Source: CAVVEC01 sp963770485 (GTDB lineage: Bacteria; Acidobacteriota; Terriglobia; Terriglobales; Acidobacteriaceae). Taken from it: DNA of 64,000 bases. Within the stretch, counting starts at the first letter, position 1, and each line of letters begins with the position of its first letter. The translations under genes and the position numbers were made by a program. Where the stretch lies: contig CAVYPX010000014.1 in assembly GCA_963770485.1 (NCBI GenBank), positions 310,001-374,000 on the forward strand, in the 5' to 3' direction. Positions 36,401 through 44,202 of this stretch are shown piece after piece. The notes below the pieces were generated by a model. That model saw only the letters and a program-made list of their open reading frames with translations. It was not told the DNA's origin and ran no database searches.

Positions 36401-36587
36401 GGCTCTCTCCCATGCGATTGGTTCTGACTCTCAGCGCCCGTTTGCCATCGTCATAGTGGGTGGCTTGATTGCCGCCTTGGTGATAAGCATCTTCCTATTG
36501 CCGACGTTGTATGTGTGGATCGCGGGCGAACGCGATATGCTCCCCATGGCTGAAGAAGGGTTCGAGGTCGGCGAGCACGTAGATTAA
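33438..36587 (+). CDS. RND pump of the heavy-metal efflux class (CzcA/CusA-like)
   Basis: 1049 residues with twelve spans in two halves. Membrane proton-relay positions in helix 4 read Asp404, Glu410 and Glu417 (LDFGVVVEGAIVLVEN); in CzcA these are Asp402, Asp408, Glu415, so the middle acid is Glu in place of Asp. N-terminal MIRRIVDFALSNRLLVLGFA and PIEAYPDVADNYVEI are hallmark HME-RND sequences. Probable export of divalent cations (Co, Zn, Cd) or Cu/Ag; the ion cannot be told. No metal-responsive regulator is next to the operon. Confidence 0.93.
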   Translation: MIRRIVDFALSNRLLVLGFALLFFAGGIVAFHDLPIEAYPDVADNYVEIITQWPGISAEQIEQQVTIPLEIAMNGISHVVHLRSFSLFGLSDVKLIFDDESENDWNRERVLERLSQVTLPPGVLPQMGTDWSPVGQIYFFTLHSTNPAYDPMELKSIEDWVIEKNFKAVPDIVDVASFGGPTREYQVRVDPNKLVAYGLSLAQVEQQLANNNVNAGGSFIQEGLQQINVRSVGLVNRAQDIAQTVILTKNGTPLRVKDIAVVSQGPKIRLGQFARAIHRENGKIVDNDDVVSGIVLLRKGAAAETALASIHKKVEKLNKRILPPGVKIVPFLDRSDLVHFTSHTVLHNLTEGMVLVSVILLLFLGNVRGALIVATTIPFALLFAAICLNWMHTPANLLSLGALDFGVVVEGAIVLVENIVRHLSHSDGTKSSNEAISFASHEVQRPVFYAIVITITAFLPIFTLQRVEGRLFHPMAWTVAFALLGALLFSILVAPVLASYAFAKGAHEWRNPVMTFVTERYRDALRWAIRHRAMTVGVAVLLVVLGNYLAFSGIIGSEFLPHLDEGALWVRGTLASSTGPDEGIRVANQARIVLCSFPEVPQCTSQVGRPDDGTDNTGFFNTEFFVDLKPREQWRPVFHQDKDELIAAMNRELAKIPGVVWGFSQPIEDNMEEAVSGVKGALATKIYGDDLRLLEEKADEIVSIMRRIKGVEDLGVFRVLGQPNLNVAIDREQAARYQINVADVQDAVQTAVGGNALTQVLQGEARYDLVMRYLPQYRDTRQAIERIRLLSPTGERVSLAQLCKISVTDGASEVYREGNRRYIAIKYSVRGRDLGSTVREAIEKVNQQIKLPTGYTLDWEGEYASQKRANERLLIVLPITILIIFIILYTMFKSFKWALLIMATVAIAPIGGLLALLMTGTNFSVSTGVGFLALFGVCVQTGVIMLEYINQLRARRFSIEDAAIEGAVLRLRPIMMTMLVATLGLLPAALSHAIGSDSQRPFAIVIVGGLIAALVISIFLLPTLYVWIAGERDMLPMAEEGFEVGEHVD

Positions 36588-36720
36588 AGTCGAGGTGCAA
36601 GAGAAATACGGCGGGCGACGACGTGACACCGCGTTTGCCGCTCGCCAGGAAGTAGTCGACCGCCTGGGCTCAAGCCAATTCAGCTGCCAGGCAAATGCCG
36701 TGTTTTCATACACTAACCTG

Positions 36721-36775
36721 TTTACGAACATTCTACGAACTCTTTATTCAATCTTTACGCCTTTCGTTATCCAAT
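36721..36775 (+). promoter_or_regulatory. Array 1: four 11-bp-phased TTTACG repeats with -10 box
   Basis: Direct repeats begin at 36721 (TTTACGAAC), 36732 (TCTACGAAC), 36743 (TTTATTCAA) and 36754 (TTTACGCCT), exactly 11 bp apart. TCCAAT at 36770-36775 is a possible -10, 49 bp after the start of the array. Period and layout fit tandem binding of an OmpR/PhoB-class regulator. It precedes the small-protein genes at 36801 and 37045. The rest of the gap 36588-36720 holds no gene. Confidence 0.6.
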
Positions 36776-36800
36776 CGACTGAGTCAAGGGAGCAAGCCGA

Positions 36801-37037
36801 ATGGTCGTGCTCGCGATGGTGAACATGATTCTTTTATTGTTGGGATTCTTCATCGGATTGCGCAAGAAGAAAAGTGACGCGGAGGCCCCGGCCACCTTAC
36901 ATCCGTTCAGAAAGGCCGAGGGGAGGGGCGAAAGCGCCACCGAACTGGCGACCCGCGGATCCAACGAGGAGCCGCTCATTCGACCGGAAACCAAGCACGC
37001 TCTCGAGCAACTCACACAAGCCACACAAGTAGGATAG
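36801..37037 (+). CDS. Small membrane-anchored protein of unknown function
   Basis: 78 residues: one N-terminal span (LAMVNMILLLLGFFIGL), then a basic stop-transfer (RKKK) and a polar tail. An internal Met at 36816 or 36825 could be the true start. No family recognised. It is 7 bp from the next gene and downstream of array 1, so both are probably induced together with it. Confidence 0.55.
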   Translation: MVVLAMVNMILLLLGFFIGLRKKKSDAEAPATLHPFRKAEGRGESATELATRGSNEEPLIRPETKHALEQLTQATQVG

Positions 37038-37044
37038 GAGTTCT

Positions 37045-37305
37045 ATGTCATCGTCGATTCAGAATGTGTCTGCCGAAGATCTAGCCAAGGTTTTCCATCA
37101 CTATCACGAGGCTCTGGCGCATGACTTCCACGGTTACGCCAGCCGCGAGGTCGGCACTTCCTGGGAGCAGGCTCCCCAGAACGAACGCAAATTGATGATC
37201 GCTGCAGCCCGGCTGACGCTGCTCGAACTGGCTATGACCGCCCAGGAAGAACCACCGAATCGTCAGTACTTCGCCAAACCGGGCGAAGCTGACTGGGGCT
37301 GCTAA
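37045..37305 (+). CDS. Small conserved hypothetical soluble protein
   Basis: 86 residues after AGGATAGGAG. Acidic, helical, with VFHHYHEALAHDFHGYASREV and a terminal DWGC. The His cluster (HHYHEALAHDFH) could bind metal. No named family comes to mind. Second gene of the putative two-gene unit behind array 1. Confidence 0.6.
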   Translation: MSSSIQNVSAEDLAKVFHHYHEALAHDFHGYASREVGTSWEQAPQNERKLMIAAARLTLLELAMTAQEEPPNRQYFAKPGEADWGC

Positions 37306-37336
37306 ATCCCGAATCCGGTTACCGGCGTACCCGGTC

Positions 37337-37391
37337 TTTACGAAATCTTTACGAACTGTTTAGCCCACTTTTACGGCCGGCGTTGTCAAAT
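37337..37391 (+). promoter_or_regulatory. Array 2: four 11-bp-phased TTTACG repeats with -10 box
   Basis: Repeats begin at 37337 (TTTACGAAA), 37348 (TTTACGAAC), 37359 (TTTAGCCCA) and 37370 (TTTACGGCC), exactly 11 bp apart, with TCAAAT at 37386-37391, again 49 bp from the array start. Same geometry as array 1, so one regulator probably controls both. It drives the porin gene and perhaps kdpFABC. Confidence 0.65.
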
Positions 37392-37594
37392 TACCCTGGC
37401 GACGCCTTCCCGACAACTATGCCCGGGCGGTCAGAATGAAACTGGTCTTCCCACTACTATGTGCGGGCGCCGTAGCCTTCATGCTGCGGTTTCTTGCAGC
37501 TCTTCTCAGAGAATGGAGGAGTTTGTCGCCACGTCCGGTCAAGATTTATCTCACGAAGTTCAATCCAGCTAAGAAACGTGGAGAACTGATAGTC

Positions 37595-39271
37595 ATGAAT
37601 TCTAAGAACCATGAGCACAGGTCTGCAGTAGAAACCGGCAAGCGAGCGGCCTTCATCATACTGGCTGCGGCTTTGCTGACGCCTTCATTGCATGGTCAAC
37701 AAATGGTCGACACTTCCAACAGCAGAGAATCATCTGGTCCACAGACTGGTGCCTCAGATCAGCAGATACCACCTGCAATCGCGAAAGAACTCGACGCCAT
37801 GAAGCAGCGCATCGCGGAACTTGAAGCGGCGCTGAAGCAGCATGAGACGTCAGAGCAGCCAACCACGGTCGTTCACACCGCGAAGGCCAGCGCGCCCGTG
37901 TCCACGCCTCCCGCTCCTGTGGAGGCCGAGGCCGTGCTGCCCGAGACCGGTAAGGCCGAAAAGAAAAAGGCTGAACCCTTTGCTTTCGGAGACTTTACCT
38001 GGCTAAACGGCAACGCGCGGACGAAAACGCCCGCCTTCGATTCAAAATTCTTTACGCCGGAGATCCGATCTGACGTCGACTACATCGTGGACTTTAATCA
38101 TCCGGCGGACGACACGATTGGAGGCTCAAGCGAAGTCTTTCGAGCCAACGAATTCCAACTCACACAACTCGGCGTTGGTGGCGATTTTCACTACGACAAT
38201 GTTCAGGCTCGTGTGATGACGCAGTTTGGCATGTATTCGGCGACTACGCCGCGCAACGACGCGAGCCCCGCCCACGGCAACTGGGATCTCGACACGGCTT
38301 ACCGGTATATTTCCGAAGCTTACGGCGGTTACCACATCAACGCACTGCATGGCATCAACATTCAGGCGGGAATTTTCATGTCCTACGTCGGCTTGTTCAG
38401 TTACTACAACTTTGATAACTGGGCCTATCAACCGTCTTATGTTTCCTCGAACACGCCCTGGTTCTTCAATGGCATGCGCGTGCAAATTTTCCCGACAGAG
38501 CACTTAAAAATTGAGCCTTGGTTCATTAATGGATGGCAGTCCTACGGACGTTTCAATCACCGGCCTGGGGTTGGAGCACAAATCTTGTGGCGGCCGAATA
38601 GCAAGCTCGAGGTCCTGGGCAACCAATACGCGCTTGGTGCGGACACGCTCGGCGTAGCCGGCCGCATCCGCTACCACACCGACGACAGCCTCGAGTACAA
38701 GTACTACGACCATCCTGAAAACTTCCTGAGCAAGGCAGCGTTTTCGCTGACCGGTGACTTGGGATGCGAACACGGCGGTGATCCCGTAGCAGGAACGGCC
38801 GTGAGCTGCGATACCAATGGCGTGAAGGTAGTCAATGGCGTGAAATACGTCACCCCGAAGCAGGCCTTCCTCGGCTTCATGGTCTACAACCGGCTCTGGT
38901 TCCACAAAGACTTGTACGGTTTCACGTTGGGCGGAGGAAAGATCAACAATCCGGGACGCTATCTGGTGCTGTTGCCTCCGATCAATGGCGCCACCGCAAT
39001 TACAGGGACACCCTATTTCACGGAGAATCCCGGCGATCCTTACAAGGCGTGGGATGCCTCTGCAACTTTCGATTACATGCCCAGCCAATACATCACTTTC
39101 CGCTGGGAATACGATCATCGCGCAGCGAACGTGCCGTACTTTACCGGACGCGGCGGCATTACTCCGCCAGGTGGCAATACTGGGGCGCCTGGATCGCAAG
39201 TGTCCGGCTGGGCTCCGGATCTGGTGAAGGACGAGAACCGGCTGGATCTGGCGATTTTGGTTAAATTTTGA
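37595..39271 (+). CDS. Outer-membrane beta-barrel porin (OmpL/bbp2-like)
   Basis: 558 residues from the ATG at 37595, chosen because it begins a signal peptide (AAFIILAAALLTPSLHGQQ); an in-frame ATG at 37436 gives a longer, less export-like N-terminus. A coiled coil for trimerisation or peptidoglycan contact lies near residues 45-75 (AIAKELDAMKQRIAELEAAL). The rest is a barrel with many aromatic strands and the C-terminal Phe (LAILVKF). It resembles the 'putative beta-barrel porin-2' family. Its position between array 2 and kdpF suggests a role in bringing K+ or other small cations across the outer membrane; this is inference. Confidence 0.8.
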   Translation: MNSKNHEHRSAVETGKRAAFIILAAALLTPSLHGQQMVDTSNSRESSGPQTGASDQQIPPAIAKELDAMKQRIAELEAALKQHETSEQPTTVVHTAKASAPVSTPPAPVEAEAVLPETGKAEKKKAEPFAFGDFTWLNGNARTKTPAFDSKFFTPEIRSDVDYIVDFNHPADDTIGGSSEVFRANEFQLTQLGVGGDFHYDNVQARVMTQFGMYSATTPRNDASPAHGNWDLDTAYRYISEAYGGYHINALHGINIQAGIFMSYVGLFSYYNFDNWAYQPSYVSSNTPWFFNGMRVQIFPTEHLKIEPWFINGWQSYGRFNHRPGVGAQILWRPNSKLEVLGNQYALGADTLGVAGRIRYHTDDSLEYKYYDHPENFLSKAAFSLTGDLGCEHGGDPVAGTAVSCDTNGVKVVNGVKYVTPKQAFLGFMVYNRLWFHKDLYGFTLGGGKINNPGRYLVLLPPINGATAITGTPYFTENPGDPYKAWDASATFDYMPSQYITFRWEYDHRAANVPYFTGRGGITPPGGNTGAPGSQVSGWAPDLVKDENRLDLAILVKF

Positions 39272-39285
39272 TTGTGAGTTTCTCT

Positions 39286-39359
39286 GTGTTCTCCGCGTCC
39301 TCTGCGGTTAACCGACTTCTGTCTAAGAAAACCACAGAGGACACTAGGGACACGGAGGA
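39286..39359. repeat. Imperfect inverted repeat after the porin gene
   Basis: TCCGCGTCCTCTGCGGTT (39292-39309) faces AACCACAGAGGACACTAGGG (39330-39349) and CACGGAGGA. The arms pair over about 18 bp with mismatches. The sequence looks like one copy of a dispersed element rather than a simple terminator, and it sits between the porin and kdp genes. Confidence 0.45.
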
Positions 39360-39411
39360 ACAAACGTATTACCGGCCGGATGACTTCTGAACAAGAATTT
39401 GGGAGCGCGTA

Positions 39412-39498
39412 ATGAAAGATGTGATTTTCGTGATGGTAACGGTTGCGTTCTTCATCATTTCCATTGCTTACGTGAAGTTTTGCGATCGGATTCGCTAA
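39412..39498 (+). CDS. 28-residue membrane mini-protein before kdpF
   Basis: ATG after GGGAGCGCGTA encodes 28 residues: MKDVIFVMVTVAFFIISIAY followed by a polar end with VKFCDRIR. One membrane span, acidic-to-basic orientation as in small ATPase subunits. It is 11 bp before kdpF. It may be a second KdpF-like stabilising peptide or an uncharacterised Kdp accessory. Below the size limit of most gene finders; a good ribosome site and in-operon position support it. Confidence 0.55.
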   Translation: MKDVIFVMVTVAFFIISIAYVKFCDRIR

Positions 39499-39509
39499 GG
39501 TGAAATGTC

Positions 39510-39599
39510 ATGAATCTTGAATCGATCCTCATGTTGGCTGTCAGCGTTTTGTTGATGGCCTACCTGCTTTATGCGCTATTGCGGCCGGAGAAGTTCTGA
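39510..39599 (+). CDS. kdpF: KdpF small subunit of the K+-transporting ATPase
   Basis: 29 residues, one span: MNLESILMLAVSVLLMAYLL with the conserved C-terminal YALLRPEKF typical of KdpF. AAGGTG lies upstream. The stop shares its last base with the ATG of kdpA (TGATG). KdpF stabilises the KdpABC complex in the membrane. Confidence 0.9.
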   Translation: MNLESILMLAVSVLLMAYLLYALLRPEKF

Positions 39600-41395
39600 T
39601 GACAGTCAACGGCTGGCTTCAAATCCTAATTTTTCTGGTACTGATCTTCGCGGTTACCAAGCCCATGGGCGTATTCATGGCTCGGGTGTTTGGCCGCGAG
39701 CGTACGTTCATGGACCCATTGGCGCGGCCACTGGAGCGTCTGCTGTACCGCATGACCGGTGTGGACGAGAACCACGAGATGCGCTGGACGGAATACGCCC
39801 TGGCTATGCTGCTGTTCAGCGGTGTGTCCATGCTGGTGTTGTATGTGCTCCAGCGGGCGCAGCTTCATCTGCCATGGAATCCGCAGAAGTTCGGAGCCGT
39901 TCCCCATGAGCTAGCTTTCAATACCGCCGCGTCTTTCACCACCAACACGAACTGGCAGAACTATGGCGGCGAGACCACGATGAGCTATCTCACCCAGATG
40001 GCGGGCCTGGCTTATCACAACTTCATGTCAGCTGCGGTCGGTATTGCGCTGGCGATCGCTTTTATCCGCGGCATTGTCCGGCGAGAGAAAGAGACCATCG
40101 GCAATTTCTGGGTGGACATGACCCGCGCCACTCTATGGCTGCTGTTGCCCATGTGCGTCGTCTACGCGCTGGCATTGGTTTCCCAGGGAGTTGTGCAAAA
40201 CCTGAAGCCCTACGATGCCGCGAAGCTGGTCGAATCGCAGCAAGTGCAAAAAATGGGATCCGACGGAAAACCGGTAGTCGGCCAGGACGGCAAACCGGTG
40301 ATGGACACGGTGACCGACCAGAACATTGCGCAGGGACCGGTGGCCTCGCAAGAAGCGATCAAAATGTTGGGCACGAACGGTGGCGGTTTCTTCAACGCCA
40401 ATAGCGCCCACCCTTTTGAGAATCCCACGCCGTTCAGCAACTACCTGCAAATGCTTTCCATCTTCATGATTCCCGCCGGCCTGACTTACACGCTCGGCCG
40501 CATGAGCGGCTCCCAGCGCCACGGTTGGGCGGTGTGGGCGGCGATGGCTGTGCTGTTTCTAGCGGGTGTGACCACTGCGTATTGGGCCGAAGCGAGAGGT
40601 AATCCTCTGCTGGCGGGCGTCGACCAGCGGGTCAGCGCGTTGCAGTCGGGCGGCAACCTGGAAGGTAAGGAAGTCCGCTTTGGCATTGCTGACTCGGCGC
40701 TGTTTGCCACAGTCACGACCGATGCCAGTTGCGGCGCGGTCAATGGCATGCACGATTCGTACACTCCCCTCGGCGGCATGGTTCCGCTGGTCAACATCAT
40801 GCTGAGCGAGGTGGTTTTTGGCGGGGTGGGCGCCGGACTGTATGGCGTTTTGATCTACGTAGTGCTCTCGGTGTTCATCGCTGGTCTGATGGTAGGCCGT
40901 ACGCCCGAATACTTGGGCAAGAAGATCGAAGCCTACGACGTGAAGATGGCCATGCTGGTTACGCTGGTCTTCCCCACGATCATTCTGGTGCTCACTGCAA
41001 TCTCCTCGGTGCAGGGATTCGGTACGTCCAGCATCACCAATCCGGGGCCTCACGGGTTCACGCAGATTCTCTACTCCTTTGTTTCCCAGGCTGGCAACAA
41101 TGGCTCTGCTTTCGCAGGACTCAACGGGAATACGCCCTGGTACAACACCTCAGGGGCGATGACCATGCTGGTGGGACGCTTTTTCATGATCATCCCCATG
41201 CTGGCCATCGCCGGCAATTTGGCCAAAAAGAATTATGTTCCGCCTTCTCTGGGCACGTTTCCAGTGACCACCCCGCTGTTCACGGTGCTGCTGGTCGGCG
41301 TGATTCTCATCGTGGGCGCGTTGACGTTTTTCCCAGCACTGAGCCTGGGACCCATTCTCGAGCACCTGCTGATGGCAGCGGGCAAGACTTTCTGA
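39599..41395 (+). CDS. kdpA: K+-transporting ATPase, subunit A (ion channel subunit)
   Basis: 598 residues with about ten spans. Four pore-loop repeats are visible: SFTTNTNWQNYGGETTMSYL, LGTNGGGFFNANSAHPFENP, NSMHDSYTPLGGMVPLVNIM-like region (VNGMHDSYTPLGGMVPLVN) and NNGSAFAGLNGNTPWYN. The 'NGGG' selectivity loop is intact. An inserted charged segment near 210-235 (QQVQKMGSDGKPVVGQ) contains a short direct repeat GKPV-GQDGKPV. Translation is coupled to kdpF. Confidence 0.97.
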   Translation: MTVNGWLQILIFLVLIFAVTKPMGVFMARVFGRERTFMDPLARPLERLLYRMTGVDENHEMRWTEYALAMLLFSGVSMLVLYVLQRAQLHLPWNPQKFGAVPHELAFNTAASFTTNTNWQNYGGETTMSYLTQMAGLAYHNFMSAAVGIALAIAFIRGIVRREKETIGNFWVDMTRATLWLLLPMCVVYALALVSQGVVQNLKPYDAAKLVESQQVQKMGSDGKPVVGQDGKPVMDTVTDQNIAQGPVASQEAIKMLGTNGGGFFNANSAHPFENPTPFSNYLQMLSIFMIPAGLTYTLGRMSGSQRHGWAVWAAMAVLFLAGVTTAYWAEARGNPLLAGVDQRVSALQSGGNLEGKEVRFGIADSALFATVTTDASCGAVNGMHDSYTPLGGMVPLVNIMLSEVVFGGVGAGLYGVLIYVVLSVFIAGLMVGRTPEYLGKKIEAYDVKMAMLVTLVFPTIILVLTAISSVQGFGTSSITNPGPHGFTQILYSFVSQAGNNGSAFAGLNGNTPWYNTSGAMTMLVGRFFMIIPMLAIAGNLAKKNYVPPSLGTFPVTTPLFTVLLVGVILIVGALTFFPALSLGPILEHLLMAAGKTF

Positions 41396-41401
41396 GGAAC
41401 T

Positions 41402-43447
41402 ATGGCAGCCAAGAAGACAAAAGCGAAAGCAATCTGGGAAATGAAGATCGTGCGCCGCGCGCTGCTCGACTCGTTGATGAAGCTGAACCCGCGGCACATG
41501 ATGGGCAATCCCGTCATGTTCGTGGTGGAGGTGGGCAGCGTAGCTACTAGCATTCTGTTGGTGCGCGATGTACTGCGGCATCAGGGTGCGTTCGGCTTTA
41601 ATCTCCAGATCACGCTCTGGTTGTGGTTTACCGTCCTGTTCGCGAATTTCGCCGAGGCCATGGCGGAAGGCCGGGGCAAGGCGCAAGCCGATGCTCTGCG
41701 GAAAGCCCGGGCCGAGACCGTTGCCAATCGTCTTCTGCCCGACGGGAAGACGGAACAGTGTCCGAGTTCGAAGTTGTGCTCGGGCGACGTGGTCATGGTT
41801 TCTGCCAGCGAGTTCATCCCCAGTGACGGCGAAATTCTCGAAGGTGTGGCCTCGGTGGACGAATCCGCGATCACGGGGGAATCCGCGCCCGTGATTCGCG
41901 AAGCCGGCGGCGACCGTTCGGCCGTGACCGGCGGCACGCGAGTCCTGTCCGACTGGCTGAAGGTCAAAATTACTTCGAATCCTGGAGAGACCTTCCTGGA
42001 TCGCATGATCGCACTGGTGGAAGGCGCTGAGCGCCAGAAGACGCCGAACGAAATCGCGCTCAACATTCTGCTGGCCGGACTGACCATCATCTTCTTGTTG
42101 GCGGTGGTCACGCTGCAGCCATTCGCCATTTACTCCGGTTCGCCACAGACCGTATTCGTGCTGGTGTCGTTGCTGGTGTGTCTGATTCCGACCACCATCG
42201 GCGGACTGCTTTCCGCCATCGGCATCGCGGGTATGGATCGTCTGGTACAGCACAACGTGCTGGCCATGTCCGGCCGGGCAGTGGAAGCTGCCGGCGATGT
42301 CAACACCCTGCTGCTCGATAAGACGGGAACCATCACCCTGGGAAACCGACAGGCATCCGAATTTGTTCCCGCGCCCGGAATCACGGAAGCGCAGATGGCG
42401 GATGCCGCGCAACTTTCCTCGCTGGCGGACGAAACTCCAGAAGGGCGTTCGATCGTGGTGCTGGCCAAGGAACGCTACGGTCTCCGCGGCAGAGAATTGG
42501 GTTCGCAGGAAGCGACCTTCATCCCGTTCACCGCGCAAACGCGCATGTCGGGCGTGAATCTGGATGGACGGGAAATTCGCAAAGGCGCGGTAGACGCCAT
42601 CGCCAAGTATCTGCAACAGCACGGCACGGTTTTGCCCAAAGAGATTCAGGCCGCGGTGGAGACCATTGCGCGATCGGGGGGAACACCTCTGGTAGTCGCC
42701 GAAAACCGCCGCGCCCTTGGCGTGATTCACCTGAAAGACATTGTAAAAGGCGGAATGCACGAACGCTTCGATCAGCTTCGGGCTATGGGAATCAAGACCG
42801 TGATGATTACCGGCGACAATCCGCTGACCGCAGCCGCCATCGCGCGCGAAGCTGGGGTGGATGACTTCCTCGCCGAGGCGACTCCGAAAGACAAGATGGA
42901 CCTGATCCGGAGCGAGCAAAAGCAGGGCAAACTGGTGGCGATGACCGGCGACGGCACCAACGACGCGCCCGCTTTAGCCCAGGCCAACGTGGGAGTTGCC
43001 ATGAACACCGGCACCCAGGCGGCGAAAGAGGCGGGAAACATGGTGGATCTCGATTCCAATCCCACCAAGCTCATCGAGATCGTGGAAATCGGCAAGCAGT
43101 TGCTGATGACGCGCGGCGCCTTGACTACATTTTCGATTGCCAATGACGTGGCGAAATATTTCGCGATCATTCCGGCAATGTTCGCGGGTACGTTCCCAGT
43201 GCTGAATGCACTGAACATTATGCAGCTCCAGACCCCGCAGTCGGCAGTGTTGTCAGCGGTGATTTTCAATGCTCTGATCATCGTTGCTTTGATTCCGTTG
43301 GCTCTCCGTGGTGTGAAGTATCGGCCGATGGGCGCCGCCGCTCTGCTGCGCCGCAATCTCTGGATTTACGGCGTCGGGGGAATCATGGTGCCGTTTGTCG
43401 GCATCAAGCTGATCGATATGGTCATTACCCGGGTTGGCATGGCATGA
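41402..43447 (+). CDS. kdpB: K+-transporting ATPase, subunit B (P-type catalytic subunit)
   Basis: 681-residue P-type ATPase. Phosphorylation site Asp306 in DKTGT, TGES at 158-161 (dephosphorylation Glu and the Ser that is inhibitory when phosphorylated in E. coli KdpB), GDGTND hinge motif (MTGDGTNDAPALAQ) and the KdpB-specific TTIGGLLSAIGIAGMDR. Seven spans expected. All catalytic residues are present. Starts 6 bp after kdpA. Confidence 0.98.
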   Translation: MAAKKTKAKAIWEMKIVRRALLDSLMKLNPRHMMGNPVMFVVEVGSVATSILLVRDVLRHQGAFGFNLQITLWLWFTVLFANFAEAMAEGRGKAQADALRKARAETVANRLLPDGKTEQCPSSKLCSGDVVMVSASEFIPSDGEILEGVASVDESAITGESAPVIREAGGDRSAVTGGTRVLSDWLKVKITSNPGETFLDRMIALVEGAERQKTPNEIALNILLAGLTIIFLLAVVTLQPFAIYSGSPQTVFVLVSLLVCLIPTTIGGLLSAIGIAGMDRLVQHNVLAMSGRAVEAAGDVNTLLLDKTGTITLGNRQASEFVPAPGITEAQMADAAQLSSLADETPEGRSIVVLAKERYGLRGRELGSQEATFIPFTAQTRMSGVNLDGREIRKGAVDAIAKYLQQHGTVLPKEIQAAVETIARSGGTPLVVAENRRALGVIHLKDIVKGGMHERFDQLRAMGIKTVMITGDNPLTAAAIAREAGVDDFLAEATPKDKMDLIRSEQKQGKLVAMTGDGTNDAPALAQANVGVAMNTGTQAAKEAGNMVDLDSNPTKLIEIVEIGKQLLMTRGALTTFSIANDVAKYFAIIPAMFAGTFPVLNALNIMQLQTPQSAVLSAVIFNALIIVALIPLALRGVKYRPMGAAALLRRNLWIYGVGGIMVPFVGIKLIDMVITRVGMA

Positions 43448-43479
43448 CGAGTTGCGCAGAGTCCCATGCAACCAGGCCA

Positions 43480-43525
43480 TTGTCATTCCGAGGAGCGAAG
43501 CGACGAGGAATCTGGGTTCCTTTAG
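43480..43525. repeat. GTCATTCCGAG-family repeat inserted between kdpB and kdpC
   Basis: TTGTCATTCCGAGGAGCGAAG followed by CGACGAGGAATCTGGG is one copy of the dispersed repeat family, lying in the 94-bp spacer between kdpB and kdpC. It does not disrupt either gene, but it separates genes that usually abut or overlap. The inverted GAGGAATCT/CATTCCGAG pairing could form a stem. Confidence 0.6.
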
Positions 43526-43541
43526 GACTGGAGAGGACGCC

Positions 43542-44150
43542 ATGAAAAAGAATCTACTGATTTCGATCCTGATGACGATTGTCACCACCATCCTGCTGGG
43601 CATCATTTATCCCTTGGTGGTCACGGGACTGGCGCAGCTGCTTTTCCACGATAAGGCTAACGGTCAACTCATCGTGCAAAACGGCACAGTCGTGGGCTCG
43701 CGCATTATCGGGCAGACATTTACTGGCCCTGCCTATTTCCACTCGCGGCCATCGGCAGCAGGAAACGGCTATGATGCAGGGAATTCTTCTGGCTCGAACC
43801 TTGGGCCGACGAATAAACAATTGATTGACCGCGTAAACGCAAGTGTCGCAACCAATCAGCCCGACAATCCGGGCCAGCCGGTTCCCGTCGATCTGGTCAC
43901 AACTTCGGGTTCCGGATTAGATCCTCACATTTCTCCTGCGGCAGCGGAGTTTCAAATTCCACGAGTCGCGAAGCAGCGGGGAATCAATGCGGATGAACTG
44001 CAGCAGCTTATAGCCAAGCACACCGAGGGGAGACAGTTGGGATTCCTCGGCGAACCACGCGTGAACGTTTTGGAGTTGAACCTTGATCTGGATGAGCGAT
44101 TTCCACTGAAGAAGCGGGCCGAGGCCCCGTTGAGTGTCCCCCAAGGTTAG
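43542..44150 (+). CDS. kdpC: K+-transporting ATPase, subunit C
   Basis: 202 residues from the ATG at 43542 with GAGAGGAC upstream; an earlier in-frame start at 43434 would read through the repeat and is rejected. One N-terminal span (LLISILMTIVTTILLGIIYPLVVTGLAQ), then the periplasmic domain with GSRIIGQTFTGPAYFHSRPS and SGSGLDPHISPAAA, both KdpC signatures. Increases ATP affinity of KdpB. Confidence 0.96.
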   Translation: MKKNLLISILMTIVTTILLGIIYPLVVTGLAQLLFHDKANGQLIVQNGTVVGSRIIGQTFTGPAYFHSRPSAAGNGYDAGNSSGSNLGPTNKQLIDRVNASVATNQPDNPGQPVPVDLVTTSGSGLDPHISPAAAEFQIPRVAKQRGINADELQQLIAKHTEGRQLGFLGEPRVNVLELNLDLDERFPLKKRAEAPLSVPQG

Positions 44151-44202
44151 CGGGAGCGAGTCACCGGGACCTCAGCTTTTGGCTTGCTCCTGAGAAGGCC
44201 CA

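Noticed and set aside
34704..36413. 569-codon minus-strand frame opposite the RND pump
   Set aside because: Shadow of the pump gene; composition is His/Gln/Asp-rich and unlike a real protein.
37306..37435. Riboswitch upstream of the porin
   Set aside because: The conserved feature is a set of 11-bp direct repeats upstream of a -10 box, which is DNA operator geometry rather than a structured RNA.
41150..42919. 589-codon minus-strand frame opposite kdpA/kdpB
   Set aside because: It spans two clear genes on the other strand and has no recognisable fold.
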